Shown here in pieces: positions 55,076-63,582 of a stretch of 64,000 nucleotides of DNA. The DNA is from an uncultured Mucispirillum sp. GTDB lineage: Bacteria > Chrysiogenota > Deferribacteres > Deferribacterales > Mucispirillaceae. Every line of letters begins with the position of its first letter. Position 1 is the first letter of the stretch. The notes below the pieces were generated by a model. That model ran no database searches. It was not told where the DNA came from and worked only from the letters and a program-made list of their open reading frames with translations. A program made the position numbers and the translations under genes. Location of the stretch: NCBI GenBank assembly GCA_944324465.1, contig CALUWI010000006.1, forward strand, positions 82,669 to 146,668, read 5' to 3'.

Positions 55076-56449
55076 TTATTCTGATTTTGCAAATGCAATA
55101 AAGTTTGAACCGTTAGGTGATACAACTTTTACAGCCATTAAATCACCTTTTTTCATTTTATCATATATTCTGTAAAAATCGTTTGCATTATTTACAGCCT
55201 TATTATTTAAAAGCACTATCACATGGCCTTCTCTTAAGCCTTTTTTATAGGCTTGAGTATCTTCATTAAGGCTTGTAATAACTACACCATTAGATATGCC
55301 TAAATTTCTAGCCTGCTGTGGGTCAATATCTTTTACAACTATATCACCACTTCTTTGTTTTGGCTGAGCACCATAATAATTTGATGCAATTTGGTTATTA
55401 CCAGGTCTTTCGCCTAATTTCACAGTAATATTCTGCCTTTTGCCGTCACGAATAATTGTTAAAACTACTCTTTCATTTGGACTTTTTGAACCAATAATGC
55501 CGGCAAGCTCTCTTGAAGTTTGTGCCTGTTTACCGTCAACTGCAATAATAACATCACCAGCTTTAAGACCTGCTTTATCTCCCGGCTCGCCTTTTGTTAC
55601 ATCTGCTATTAATACACCTTTAGTATCAGATAAACCGAATGATGCTGCAAGCTGTTCATCAAGTGGCTGCATAACAATACCAACCCAGCCTCTTGATACT
55701 TTACCGTCTTTTTTAAGTTTAGGAAGAATATTTTTAAGCATATTTACAGGTACAGCAAAACCAAGACCTTGAGCTGACTGTATAATCGCTGTGTTAATAC
55801 CTATAACTTCCCCGTCCATATTTATAAGCGGACCTCCAGAGTTACCTGGGTTAATAGATACATCTGTCTGGATAAAGTTATCATAAGGTCCGTCACCTAA
55901 AACTCTGCCTTTTGCTGATAAAATACCTGCAGTTACTGTGCCGCCAAGACCAAGTGGGTTACCAATAGCTACAACCCAGTCGCCAATCTCTGCTTCATCA
56001 GAATCACCTAATAAAATAGGTGTAATATTTGCACCTTTTGTATCTATTTTTAAAAGTGCTAAATCTGTAAGCGGGTCTGTACCAATAATCTCTGCTTTAA
56101 ACTCTCTGTCATCTTGAAGTTTAATAACAATTTCATCTGCCCCTTCTATTACATGGTTATTTGTAACTATATAACCGTCTCTATCAATAATAAACCCAGA
56201 GCCTAATGCTGTAGATTTATATTTCTGTGGACCACCGTTACCAAAGCCAAATGGATTATTGCCGCCAAACATACCACCAAAAAAGTCTTGAAAAAATGGG
56301 TCAATTTGACGAGTTACTGTTTTTGTTGTGCTTATATTAACAACACTAGGTGCTGCCTTTTTTACAACAGGTGAAAAACTTGTAGGTATTGCAAAAGCAT
56401 TTACCGTAAAAGCTAAAACAAGCATCGCTGTTAAATATAATTTCTTCAT
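55076..56449 (-). CDS. degP: DegP/HtrA (Do) periplasmic serine protease
   Basis: Periplasmic protease-chaperone of 457 residues. The signal peptide is MKKLYLTAM through NAFA. The trypsin-like domain has His99 in NNHVIEG, Asp129 in DPLTDLALL and Ser204 in NPGNSGGPL. Two PDZ domains follow (VSRGWVGIVMQPL... and SGDIVVKDIDPQQARNLGI...). A Gly/Phe/Asn-rich loop (GGMFGGNNPFGFGNGG) matches the LA loop region. I start at the second in-frame ATG; AGGAGG lies eleven bases upstream, and the first ATG would add ten residues before the signal. It is the last gene of the rpoE-anti-sigma-rseB-degP operon. Confidence 0.93.
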   Translation of the reverse strand: MKKLYLTAMLVLAFTVNAFAIPTSFSPVVKKAAPSVVNISTTKTVTRQIDPFFQDFFGGMFGGNNPFGFGNGGPQKYKSTALGSGFIIDRDGYIVTNNHVIEGADEIVIKLQDDREFKAEIIGTDPLTDLALLKIDTKGANITPILLGDSDEAEIGDWVVAIGNPLGLGGTVTAGILSAKGRVLGDGPYDNFIQTDVSINPGNSGGPLINMDGEVIGINTAIIQSAQGLGFAVPVNMLKNILPKLKKDGKVSRGWVGIVMQPLDEQLAASFGLSDTKGVLIADVTKGEPGDKAGLKAGDVIIAVDGKQAQTSRELAGIIGSKSPNERVVLTIIRDGKRQNITVKLGERPGNNQIASNYYGAQPKQRSGDIVVKDIDPQQARNLGISNGVVITSLNEDTQAYKKGLREGHVIVLLNNKAVNNANDFYRIYDKMKKGDLMAVKVVSPNGSNFIAFAKSE

Positions 56450-56475
56450 TAATGAAAATTCCTCCTTGAAAGGTA

Positions 56476-57360
56476 TCATTTTTTATTATAAATTTCTGAT
56501 GTTAAAATACCACCTTCAGATGCAGTATCTATTACCTGTTTTATATTTCCATGGATAATATTTACTATATCCTCCATAAATCCAAAAGATACAGTGCCAT
56601 ATACTGTGTATTCTACATCATCAATTATTCTGCTGAATAAGTAGTTGCCATAAACTATTGTGCTTACAGGCTCTACTGGTCTGTTAGCTGGTTTTATAAA
56701 TACAGAAAATCTGTTAATGCCGTCTTCAAATGATAAATCAAAAACATATCTATTAAATACAGTTGTATGAAAGTGCCTGAAACCATGATAAAATTCGGGC
56801 GTATCCCAAAACTTATATTTACCTTCTATATTTCCGCGTAAATCATTATGACCTTCTCTCATCTGCCCCATGCCGCGTCCCATGCCCATACCTCTGCCTC
56901 TGCCCATACCGCGACCCATACCTTCATGGTGACGGCCGTGCAGTGCACCAGTCATATAATCAAAGCCGCTGAAAGCAAACATTAATGTATTTACATGGTC
57001 ATATACTTCTAACTTTACTATATGTTCGTTATTATCAAGCCATAAAATCTGCTTAAATCTGTACTTATCTTTTGGGATAACTGTATATTGAGTTATATCA
57101 AAACCAAAAAATGAAATATTATCCATTTTTTCAACATTATAATATTTTGCTGGTATCCTGTCTATTGAAAAGAAACCTCTTAAAAGCTGGCGGGAAATAG
57201 AGCCAAGCATAGAAGTATCTGCAAAATAATCATCCTGCATATTTAAATAAACTTCATACCTGTCCTTATTTAAACATTTAAAGACAACTGCCTTATCAGC
57301 AGCAAAAACATTTACAGCTGCTGATAAAAGCAATATTATGGAGAGAATAAGTCGAATCAT
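56476..57360 (-). CDS. RseB/MucB-like periplasmic regulator with Gly-Met-Arg insert
   Basis: Exported protein of 294 residues, signal peptide ending NVFAA. The N-terminal domain (RIPAKYYNVEKMDNISFFG, YRFKQILWLDNNEHIVKLEVYD) follows the MucB/RseB lipoprotein-sensor fold, and the C-terminal domain (YVFDLSFEDGINRFSVFIKP, GTVSFGFMEDIVNIIHG) fits the second RseB domain. Between them, near residues 145-170, is a repetitive GMGRGMGRGRGMGMG segment with flanking histidines (HGRHHEG), not typical of RseB. It overlaps the anti-sigma gene by four bases. It probably tunes anti-sigma cleavage by sensing envelope stress. Confidence 0.78.
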   Translation of the reverse strand: MIRLILSIILLLSAAVNVFAADKAVVFKCLNKDRYEVYLNMQDDYFADTSMLGSISRQLLRGFFSIDRIPAKYYNVEKMDNISFFGFDITQYTVIPKDKYRFKQILWLDNNEHIVKLEVYDHVNTLMFAFSGFDYMTGALHGRHHEGMGRGMGRGRGMGMGRGMGQMREGHNDLRGNIEGKYKFWDTPEFYHGFRHFHTTVFNRYVFDLSFEDGINRFSVFIKPANRPVEPVSTIVYGNYLFSRIIDDVEYTVYGTVSFGFMEDIVNIIHGNIKQVIDTASEGGILTSEIYNKK

Positions 57361-57911
57361 TTTTCAAAATTTACCGAAATCACCGATGCCTGAGCTGATG
57401 GACCAGCATAAGAATTTGTATAATGTTCTAAAACATAATCTTCAAAATTATTATAAGTCTGGTTTGCCATTTCAACAGACACTGGGTTAGATTTTTCAAA
57501 ATATGTTACAGTTGCACCAATAGCAAACACTATGGCAGCAGCTGCCACTGCAATATATAACACTTTACCTGCAACCATTTTTGGTAAAGACTGTTTTGGT
57601 TTTTCATTTATAACTGCAGTTTTTTCTTCTATATTTTCTTTTACTTGAGCAGTTTGTTTTTTAGCATATTTATTATTAAATTTAATATTTGCCATTATTT
57701 TTTTAGATAAATCTATATCTTCTTTTGGTGCATAAACTGATTTTACCATATCACGCACTCTATACATTGAAGCAAGCTGTGCTTTACAGCTTTCACATTC
57801 AGAAATATGGCTTGTAACAATACTACTTTGCTCACTTGTCAGCTCATTATCAATATAAGCATATAAAAGAGGTTTAATATCCACACATTCTTGTTTCATA
57901 TTACGCTCCAT
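57357..57911 (-). CDS. Zinc-finger anti-sigma factor (RseA-like)
   Basis: Membrane-anchored anti-sigma factor of 184 residues. The N-terminal ZAS domain has LLYAYIDNELTSEQSSIVTSH followed by the H-x3-C-x2-C motif (HISECESCKAQ). One membrane helix lies near residues 117-138 (KVLYIAVAAAAIVFAIGATVTYF), and about 45 periplasmic residues follow. It would hold the ECF sigma factor inactive until cleaved by regulated proteolysis. The ATG directly follows the sigma gene stop, with GGAGG upstream; a second ATG four codons later is also possible. It overlaps the RseB-like gene by four bases. Confidence 0.87.
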   Translation of the reverse strand: MERNMKQECVDIKPLLYAYIDNELTSEQSSIVTSHISECESCKAQLASMYRVRDMVKSVYAPKEDIDLSKKIMANIKFNNKYAKKQTAQVKENIEEKTAVINEKPKQSLPKMVAGKVLYIAVAAAAIVFAIGATVTYFEKSNPVSVEMANQTYNNFEDYVLEHYTNSYAGPSAQASVISVNFEK

Positions 57912-57912
57912 T

Positions 57913-58491
57913 TTATTTTGCCTCCGCAAATGCTTCATCTGTAAGGCCTTGTTTAATAAGTCTTTCTTTAATTATCTGCCTTGCATTAAAAAGCCTGCTT
58001 CGGACAGTGCCCAAAGGTATATTCAACATCTCTGCTATTTCTTCATAACTTAAATCTTCTACTTCACGAAGAATAATAACATTACGAAGCCTGTCAGGCA
58101 GCGCATCTACAAAAAACTTAACATACTTTTTAAGCTCGTCTTTAATAATGTAATCTTCAGGACATTCGCCAGTAGTTAATCTTTCAAAATAGTCCACATC
58201 GCTTTCTTCATCTTCCATATCCACTATTCTTTTATCTCTTTCATAGTGGTTAAGAGAAAGATTAACAGCTATGCGTTTTAACCATGGGTAAAAATGCTCC
58301 CTGTCTTGTAAAGTATCAAGTTTTTCATATGCTTTTAAAAAAGCATCCTGACAAATATCTTCCGCATATTCTTTATTTTTAACTATATTCATAGCAGAAT
58401 AAAATATCTGCGACTGATATTTTAATATTAAAATTTCAAAGGCACCTGTATCGCCCTCTAAAACTTGTTCAATAACCTGTGCATCACTCAT
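57913..58491 (-). CDS. rpoE: RpoE-like ECF sigma factor
   Basis: Extracytoplasmic-function sigma factor of 192 residues. Region 2 has FEILILKYQSQIFYSAMNIVKNKEYAEDICQDAFLKAYEKL and PWLKRIAVNLSLNHYE; region 4 has DALPDRLRNVIILREVEDLSYEEIAEMLNIPLGTVRSRLFNARQ (quoted in part), a helix-turn-helix for the -35 element. It heads an operon with anti-sigma factor, RseB-like protein and degP, the standard envelope-stress arrangement. AGAGGGAT precedes the ATG. An ECF-type promoter upstream points to autoregulation. Confidence 0.92.
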   Translation of the reverse strand: MSDAQVIEQVLEGDTGAFEILILKYQSQIFYSAMNIVKNKEYAEDICQDAFLKAYEKLDTLQDREHFYPWLKRIAVNLSLNHYERDKRIVDMEDEESDVDYFERLTTGECPEDYIIKDELKKYVKFFVDALPDRLRNVIILREVEDLSYEEIAEMLNIPLGTVRSRLFNARQIIKERLIKQGLTDEAFAEAK

Positions 58492-58513
58492 TTTATCCCT
58501 CTTATATAGTGAA

Positions 58514-58538
58514 TGACATAGATAATTATATTTAGTTC
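58514..58538 (-). promoter_or_regulatory. ECF-type promoter of the rpoE operon
   Basis: On the minus strand GAAC (58538-58535) is followed after 17 bases by GTCA (58517-58514), resembling the GAAC/GTC pattern of sigma-E promoters. It is 23-47 bases before the start codon. This supports positive autoregulation. Confidence 0.5.
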
Positions 58539-58552
58539 AAAAAAAATTTTTA

Positions 58553-59464
58553 TTAATTTTCTTTTTTATCTCTTATTACAAAAAATACAGAAATTATAAT
58601 AAAAACACAAGCAAATATAGTAATATGGTTTATAGGCTCGCCGCCAAATAAAGCACCCACAATAACTGCTACAACAGGCTCTGCATAAGCATAAGATATG
58701 GCAATATGAGTTGGTGTATTATATAAAAGCCATACATAACATGTATAACCTACAATAGAACCAAAAAATATTAAATGCAGAGTGCTTAAAAATGCTTTTA
58801 AAGTAACTTCTGAAAGATAAAAACCAGTCCACTCCCCTATTAAAAAAGAGATGACAAACATAACTAAACCGCCGGTAACCATTTGAAAACCAAGGCTTTT
58901 TATCATATTCATATCTGAATGTCTGCGTTTTAAATAGATAGAACCTGCTACCCAGCCAGCCATAGATATAAATATAGTGATAATACCTAATACTGCATTA
59001 GAGCCGCCTGTAATCCCTGTTGATACTGCAAGCACACCGACACCAATAAAACCACCAATTAAGCCGACAAATACTGATGCAGAAGGCTTTTTATCATAAC
59101 CTATAAGCCAGCTGACAATTACCATCCATAAAGGTATAGAGCCCATAATAAGAGCTATTGTACCAGAATTAATATAAAGTCCTGAAATATTTAAAAAAGC
59201 ACCACCTATAACTATCATCATACATGATGCAAAGAAAATAGTAATAAACTGTGATTTTGCAGGCAGTTTTCTATCTTTTTTAATAAAAAATGACCAAAGC
59301 AAAAATATAGAGCCTGCAGAAATATATCTGATACTTGAAAGTAAAACTGGAGGAAAAGAAACAAGTGCAAACTTGATACTTAGATATACAACACCCCATG
59401 TGGAATATAAGGCAACTATACAAAATAATGTTAATGCAAATTTTCTATTTTTAATAAGTGCCAT
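58553..59464 (-). CDS. EamA/DMT-family permease
   Basis: Inner-membrane protein of 303 residues with ten hydrophobic helices arranged as two EamA repeats. The first repeat starts LYSTWGVVYLSIKFALVSFPP and contains SSIRYISAGSIFLL, and the second ends SYAYAEPVVAVIVGALFGGEPI. It resembles YedA-like exporters of metabolites or amino acids; substrate unknown. It is upstream of the rpoE operon on the same strand but separated by a probable ECF promoter, so it is likely an independent transcript that may read into it. Confidence 0.87.
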   Translation of the reverse strand: MALIKNRKFALTLFCIVALYSTWGVVYLSIKFALVSFPPVLLSSIRYISAGSIFLLWSFFIKKDRKLPAKSQFITIFFASCMMIVIGGAFLNISGLYINSGTIALIMGSIPLWMVIVSWLIGYDKKPSASVFVGLIGGFIGVGVLAVSTGITGGSNAVLGIITIFISMAGWVAGSIYLKRRHSDMNMIKSLGFQMVTGGLVMFVISFLIGEWTGFYLSEVTLKAFLSTLHLIFFGSIVGYTCYVWLLYNTPTHIAISYAYAEPVVAVIVGALFGGEPINHITIFACVFIIISVFFVIRDKKEN

Positions 59465-59560
59465 AAAACACCATAGATTTCTTTATACTGTTTTTAATTA
59501 TTATTTTTCAAATTACTACTACTAAATATGAAAAAAAGCAATTATTTTTTATAAAATTTA

Positions 59561-59589
59561 ATGACATTTATATTCTCTTATGTTATATA
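59561..59589 (+). promoter_or_regulatory. Probable promoter of purF
   Basis: ATGACA at 59561-59566 and TATATA at 59584-59589 with a 17-base spacer. The start codon lies 30 bases downstream. Confidence 0.45.
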
Positions 59590-59619
59590 AGTAAATCAAG
59601 TAATTATAAAGGTGTTATA

Positions 59620-61005
59620 ATGATTGCAGGTAGCGATAAATTTAATGATGAATGTGCAATAGCCGGCGTATATGGCAACCATGAGGCTGCTAATCTAGTT
59701 TACTTATGCTTATATGCTCTGCAGCATAGAGGACAGCAGGGTACTGGTATTGCAGCATATGACGGCGACCATATTCATTCAGAAAAAAGAGAAGGTTTAG
59801 TTGCTGATGTTTATACAAAAAAGCGTCTTAAAAAATTACCTGGCAAAATAGCCATAGGTCATAACAGATACCCTACTGACGGTATTTTTTCAGCAAGAAA
59901 TCTTCAACCAGTTATAGCAGAACTGCCAATAGGTGATTGTGCTCTTGCTTATAATGGTAACTTAGTAAATGCTTTTAAAATCCGTAAACAGCTTATACAA
60001 GACGGTGCAATCTTCTCTACTGGAACAGATTCTGAAACTATTATGCATCTGCTTGCTAAAAGACTAAAAAATGAAGACTTAATTACAGCCCTTTCAAATG
60101 TTATGACTCAAATAACTGGCTCATACTCTATGGTATTTATGGCTGATAATAAACTTATTGCTATGCGCGACCCACACGGTGTCCGCCCACTTGCTATGGG
60201 TATGATGAAAGACGGATATGTATTTGTCAGCGAAACCGTTGCTCTTGATTTAATTGATGCCCACTTTGTCAGAGAAGTTGAACCTGGTGAAATGGTTGTT
60301 GTTGATGCAAGCGGTGTAAAATCTTATTTTCCTAATGGTAAATTAGAACACCCTGCACCATGCGTTTTTGAACATGTATATTTTGCAAGACCTGACTCTT
60401 TTATGTTTGGTCAGTCTGTTTATGAAGTGCGTAAAGGCTTTGGAAGAATGCTTGCAAAAGAATGTCCAGTAGATGCAGATATTGTTATACCTGTGCCAGA
60501 CTCTGGTATTACTGCAACAATAGGCTATTCTGAAGAAAGCAAAATACCTTTTGAACTTGGTATTATCAGAAACCACTATGTAGGCAGAACTTTTATTGAA
60601 CCATCACAAAATATCCGTGATTTTGGTGTTAGAATAAAACTTAACCCTGTTAGAAACCTTATTAGCGGTAAAAGAATAGTTGTTGTTGATGATTCTATCG
60701 TCCGCGGAACTACCAGTAAAAAAATAGTAAAACTTCTGCGAGATGCTGGAGCAAAAGAAATACATATGAGAATATCTGCTCCACCTACAAGCTACCCTTG
60801 CTATTATGGAATAGATACACCTACTAAAAAAGAACTTATATCTAATACACATACAGAAGAAGAAATTAGAAAATTTATAGGGGCTGATTCTCTTGGATAT
60901 ATTTCCCTTGAAGGTATGAAAAAAGTGCTTATTGATAATAACTTCTGCTTTGCATGCTTTACTGGTCAGTATCCAATAGACCCTACAGATTTAATTGAGG
61001 ACTAA
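59620..61005 (+). CDS. purF: Amidophosphoribosyltransferase
   Basis: First committed enzyme of purine synthesis: makes phosphoribosylamine from PRPP and glutamine. Cys12 in DECAIAGVYG would become the N-terminal nucleophile after removal of an eleven-residue propeptide. The glutaminase half shows LQHRGQQGTGIAAYDG, IGHNRYPTDG and NGNLVNAF. The phosphoribosyltransferase half has the PRPP loop IVVVDDSIVRGTTSKKIVKLL and PVPDSGITATIGYS. Several Cys in the last 60 residues (CYYG, CFACF) match the iron-sulfur cluster type of PurF. AAAGGTG lies upstream. A small barrel gene follows after eight bases. Confidence 0.95.
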   Translation: MIAGSDKFNDECAIAGVYGNHEAANLVYLCLYALQHRGQQGTGIAAYDGDHIHSEKREGLVADVYTKKRLKKLPGKIAIGHNRYPTDGIFSARNLQPVIAELPIGDCALAYNGNLVNAFKIRKQLIQDGAIFSTGTDSETIMHLLAKRLKNEDLITALSNVMTQITGSYSMVFMADNKLIAMRDPHGVRPLAMGMMKDGYVFVSETVALDLIDAHFVREVEPGEMVVVDASGVKSYFPNGKLEHPAPCVFEHVYFARPDSFMFGQSVYEVRKGFGRMLAKECPVDADIVIPVPDSGITATIGYSEESKIPFELGIIRNHYVGRTFIEPSQNIRDFGVRIKLNPVRNLISGKRIVVVDDSIVRGTTSKKIVKLLRDAGAKEIHMRISAPPTSYPCYYGIDTPTKKELISNTHTEEEIRKFIGADSLGYISLEGMKKVLIDNNFCFACFTGQYPIDPTDLIED

Positions 61006-61013
61006 ACATACAA

Positions 61014-61670
61014 ATGAAAAAAATATTGTTAGTAATTATTATTTTATCATTTGCATGCAGTTTTGCTTTTGCTGATGACAGAACCGATAAACCATATAAC
61101 TACGGCTATGCAAAAAGGCATGGTATGGTAGCCATTACCGGTAATTTAACAGACAGAATTTCTAATGCCTGGGGCGATTTAGCTCCAGGCGGCGGCGGTT
61201 TTGTATATTATAATATATTAAATGACTTCTGGGGTAATTTCTCTATTGGCTTTAGTGCTGACTATATTGGCGGAGATTTTACTACAAAAAACCAGCAGAT
61301 AAAAGGTAAAGCTCACATGGCACCTATTGCCTTAAATCTTGCATATATGACATCATCAAACATAGTTAATGCATGGATTGGTATTGGTGTTTCATACAAC
61401 TTTGCCACATTTAATATTTCTGACGGTACAAATAATGGTGTTTACTACAGTGATTTTACACAAAACAGCCAGTTAATAGGGTTTGACGCATTTGCCGGTG
61501 CTGAATATCTTTTTACAAAAGACGGCAGATGGGGTGCATTTTTTGAGTTTAGATATACTTATGCTCAAAACCCTAAATTTAACTTAGATTTAGCAGGTGT
61601 TGGCAGTGTATCAGACTCACTTGATATGCAGCAGCTTAAATATACTATTGGGTTTTCATACCACTTTTAA
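61014..61670 (+). CDS. Outer-membrane beta-barrel protein, unknown role
   Basis: Exported protein of 218 residues; signal peptide ends FAFAD. Strand-like segments include HGMVAITGNLT, GGGFVYYNIL, NFSIGFSADYIGG, APIALNLAYMTS, AWIGIGVSYNFATF, GFDAFAGAEYLF and GAFFEFRYTYAQ, and it ends KYTIGFSYHF with a C-terminal phenylalanine. About eight strands are likely, as in OmpX/OmpW-size barrels. It lies eight bases after purF and nine bases before an HdeD-like gene, so it may be expressed with purF, although a functional link is not evident. Confidence 0.77.
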   Translation: MKKILLVIIILSFACSFAFADDRTDKPYNYGYAKRHGMVAITGNLTDRISNAWGDLAPGGGGFVYYNILNDFWGNFSIGFSADYIGGDFTTKNQQIKGKAHMAPIALNLAYMTSSNIVNAWIGIGVSYNFATFNISDGTNNGVYYSDFTQNSQLIGFDAFAGAEYLFTKDGRWGAFFEFRYTYAQNPKFNLDLAGVGSVSDSLDMQQLKYTIGFSYHF

Positions 61671-61679
61671 GGAGATATT

Positions 61680-62204
61680 ATGTCTAGTTCCAGCTATTTA
61701 GCAAGCATTATATTTTCAGTGCTTATTATAATATTTGGCGTAATTATTATAATGAACCCTGCAGGCACAATGACTGCATTTGCTATAATGATAAGTATAT
61801 TAATGATTGTTTCAGGGCTTACAAATATATTTTTATTTATGAGCCTGCGTGATTTTAAAGGTGCTGTATATTATTTAATAGAAGGCGGTATTTCTATTAT
61901 ACTTGGTATTATGCTTTTAAGCAGTCAGTCTGCTCTTGAAAACCTGCTTCCATTTTTAATAGGCTTTTGGATAGCATTAAAAAGTGTTACTGCAGTTGTT
62001 ACAGCAATTGAATGGAAAAAAAGAACTTACCCTGCATGGAAGTCTTTAATGACTGGCGGTATTATTGGTATCCTTTTAGCTCTTTTAATTGCTGCCGTTC
62101 CTAAAATAGTTTCTGTATATATCAGCCTTGTGCTTGGTATCGCTATGATAATTGTAGGGGTTGTAATTATTTTATTTGTAATAAATTTAAGAAGAATAAG
62201 TTAG
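61680..62204 (+). CDS. HdeD/DUF308-family membrane protein
   Basis: Membrane protein of 174 residues with six hydrophobic helices and very short loops. The pattern with repeated ISILMIVSGLTNIFLF, LIEGGISIILGIMLL, LPFLIGFWIALKSV and ITGGIIGILLAL-like segments, plus a WKSLMTGG turn, fits the DUF308/HdeD family. E. coli HdeD contributes to acid resistance at high cell density; the role here is unknown. AAGGAG precedes the ATG. A strong terminator follows. Confidence 0.82.
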   Translation: MSSSSYLASIIFSVLIIIFGVIIIMNPAGTMTAFAIMISILMIVSGLTNIFLFMSLRDFKGAVYYLIEGGISIILGIMLLSSQSALENLLPFLIGFWIALKSVTAVVTAIEWKKRTYPAWKSLMTGGIIGILLALLIAAVPKIVSVYISLVLGIAMIIVGVVIILFVINLRRIS

Positions 62205-62223
62205 TTACATATATTAAAATATG

Positions 62224-62254
62224 AAAAAAGGGCTTTTTAAAAAGCCCTTTTTTT
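62224..62254. terminator. Bidirectional terminator between hdeD-like gene and metF
   Basis: Perfect palindromic stem GGGCTTTTTAAAAAGCCC (62230-62247), flanked by six As on the left and seven Ts on the right. It can stop both convergent transcripts. Confidence 0.9.
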
Positions 62255-62275
62255 ATAAATTATAAAATCATATTA

Positions 62276-63127
62276 TTATAAAAAATGAAGTTTATCTAAT
62301 ATGCGTTTTGTAGCATGGGACCTGTTTAATGTATAAAAATGCAGACCTGCCACCTGATTTTTAACTAAATCTTCGCACTGGTTAACAGCATAATCTATAC
62401 CAATAGATGCAATATCTTCTTCGCTTTTTCCTTCCATTGATTTTATTAAATGTTCAGGTATATGGCTTGAGCACATTACTTTAAACCTTTCTATCTGAGA
62501 AAAATTTACAATAGGCATTATCCCCGCCACAATAGGCACTTTTATGCCTGCTTTTTCTGCACGGTCTCTAAACCTGTAAAAATATTCATTATCAAAAAAT
62601 AACTGTGTAATAATGAATGATGCTCCCATATCTACTTTATATTTCAGCATCTCTATATCTTTTTCAAAAGTGAGAGATTCTGGGTGTTTTTCTGGATAGC
62701 CTGCCACACCTATGCAGAATTTGCCACGACTTGCTATATAGCTTACTAAATCAGAAGCATATTTAAAATCGCCCTGCTTTAAGTCGCTGCCTTTTGGTAT
62801 ATCACCGCGAAGTGCAAGTACATTTTCTATGCCTGCATTTTCTAGCTTTTCTAAAATATTATCAAGTGTAACTTTATCAAAACCAACACATGTAATATGC
62901 ATCATTGTTTCATATTTGCATGTATCTTTAATATAATTTATCCAGTCAAAAGTTTTATCAGCAGTAGAGCCGCCTGCTCCAAAAGTAACTGATGAAAAAT
63001 CTGCATTTTCTTCCTGTAAAGAATCTATAGTATCAAAAAGCACTTTTTCTATTGCTAAAGTTTTAGGCGGAAAAAACTCAAAAGAAATAGACGGCTTTCT
63101 AGTATTTAAAATATTTGAAATGCTCAT
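62276..63127 (-). CDS. metF: 5,10-methylenetetrahydrofolate reductase
   Basis: Flavoprotein of 283 residues that reduces methylenetetrahydrofolate to methyltetrahydrofolate for methionine synthesis. Conserved blocks are SFEFFPPKT at the start (with the catalytic-type glutamate), SVTFGAGGS, the folate-site LALRGDIPKG, GVAGYPEKHPE, the QLFFDNEYFYRFRDRA segment and PIVAGIMPIVN. The C-terminal LHFYTLNRSHATKRI is typical. It has no adjacent methionine synthase gene. Upstream lies a long non-coding leader region next to the rRNA operon end. Confidence 0.95.
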   Translation of the reverse strand: MSISNILNTRKPSISFEFFPPKTLAIEKVLFDTIDSLQEENADFSSVTFGAGGSTADKTFDWINYIKDTCKYETMMHITCVGFDKVTLDNILEKLENAGIENVLALRGDIPKGSDLKQGDFKYASDLVSYIASRGKFCIGVAGYPEKHPESLTFEKDIEMLKYKVDMGASFIITQLFFDNEYFYRFRDRAEKAGIKVPIVAGIMPIVNFSQIERFKVMCSSHIPEHLIKSMEGKSEEDIASIGIDYAVNQCEDLVKNQVAGLHFYTLNRSHATKRILDKLHFL

Positions 63128-63365
63128 TAATCCTATACTCCATAAATTAAATTTTCAGTAGATATTGCACTAAAAATATAAATTTGTAAATAGTAAATCA
63201 TATAAATTTAAAATTTATGTTTTAACTAACAACACATATGTTACACTTTTAAAAAAATAAATCTTATTATATTATAAATCAAGCAATAATTTATTTTCCT
63301 CAGCAACCTCACAAGGGAGCTAGTAAATATCAACTTATATTTGAAAGAAACTAATACAAATACAT
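63128..63365. other. Gene-free region upstream of metF
   Basis: About 240 bases, AT-rich, between metF and the distal end of the rRNA operon. It holds the metF promoter region and a short degenerate copy of a repeat motif at 63312-63328. I compared it with known methionine-related riboswitch patterns from memory and saw no match. Confidence 0.5.
63312..63328. repeat. Degenerate copy of the spacer repeat core
   Basis: CAAGGGAG joined directly to CTAGTAAAT. The same two words occur at 63799-63823 separated by eight bases (TTTACATA), within the large hairpin of the 23S-5S spacer. This looks like a copy with its loop region deleted. Confidence 0.45.
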
Positions 63366-63419
63366 AAAAAAAGGGATAGTTAATTAACTATCCCTAATAT
63401 CTTTAAGCTTTGGCGGCGA
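63366..63419. repeat. Partial duplicate of 5S end plus terminator
   Basis: 54 bases nearly identical (two mismatches) to 63541-63594. They comprise an A tract, the palindromic terminator stem, TAATATCTTTAA and the last bases of the 5S gene (GCTTTGGCGGCGA against GCTTTGGCAGCGA). The rest of a 5S gene is missing beyond this point. Confidence 0.8.
63373..63394 (-). terminator. Second (duplicate) rRNA operon terminator
   Basis: Fully palindromic 22-base stem-loop, GGGATAGTTAA and its mirror, with a run of seven Ts following on the minus strand. It is a copy of the terminator at 63548. Confidence 0.8.
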
Positions 63420-63534
63420 TTATCAATCCATAATAAAAAATCCGTCCTGGATTTTTTATTTCATCGTTTAGTCGCAGTAAATGCTCCTGCACTCACTAAA
63501 GAATGCACTTCCCTGTGCATATAGGTCGCCTTTA
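63420..63534. repeat. Structured element replacing a 5S body
   Basis: Lies between the two terminator copies where a second 5S gene would be. It contains a perfect 12-base hairpin, AATAAAAAATCC (63432-63443) with GGATTTTTTATT (63449-63460) and loop GTCCT, and a smaller hairpin TGCAC-TTCCCT-GTGCA (63504-63519). GGCGA at 63415-63419 and TCGCC at 63526-63530 can close the whole. No coding sense is seen. It resembles a small dispersed structured repeat. Confidence 0.5.
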
Positions 63535-63547
63535 TGTATAAAAAAAA

Positions 63548-63569
63548 GGGATAGTTAACTAACTATCCC
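63548..63569 (-). terminator. rRNA operon terminator
   Basis: Ten-base stem GGGATAGTTA with TAACTATCCC and a two-base centre, followed on the minus strand by a run of eight Ts. It starts 14 bases after the 5S 3' end. Confidence 0.92.
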
Positions 63570-63582
63570 TAATATCTTTAAG

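Noticed and set aside
63128..63365. Riboswitch upstream of metF
   Set aside because: A CTCCCTTGTGAGG-like stretch drew attention, but it does not fit SAM or folate riboswitch layouts known to me and is better explained as a degenerate copy of the spacer repeat.
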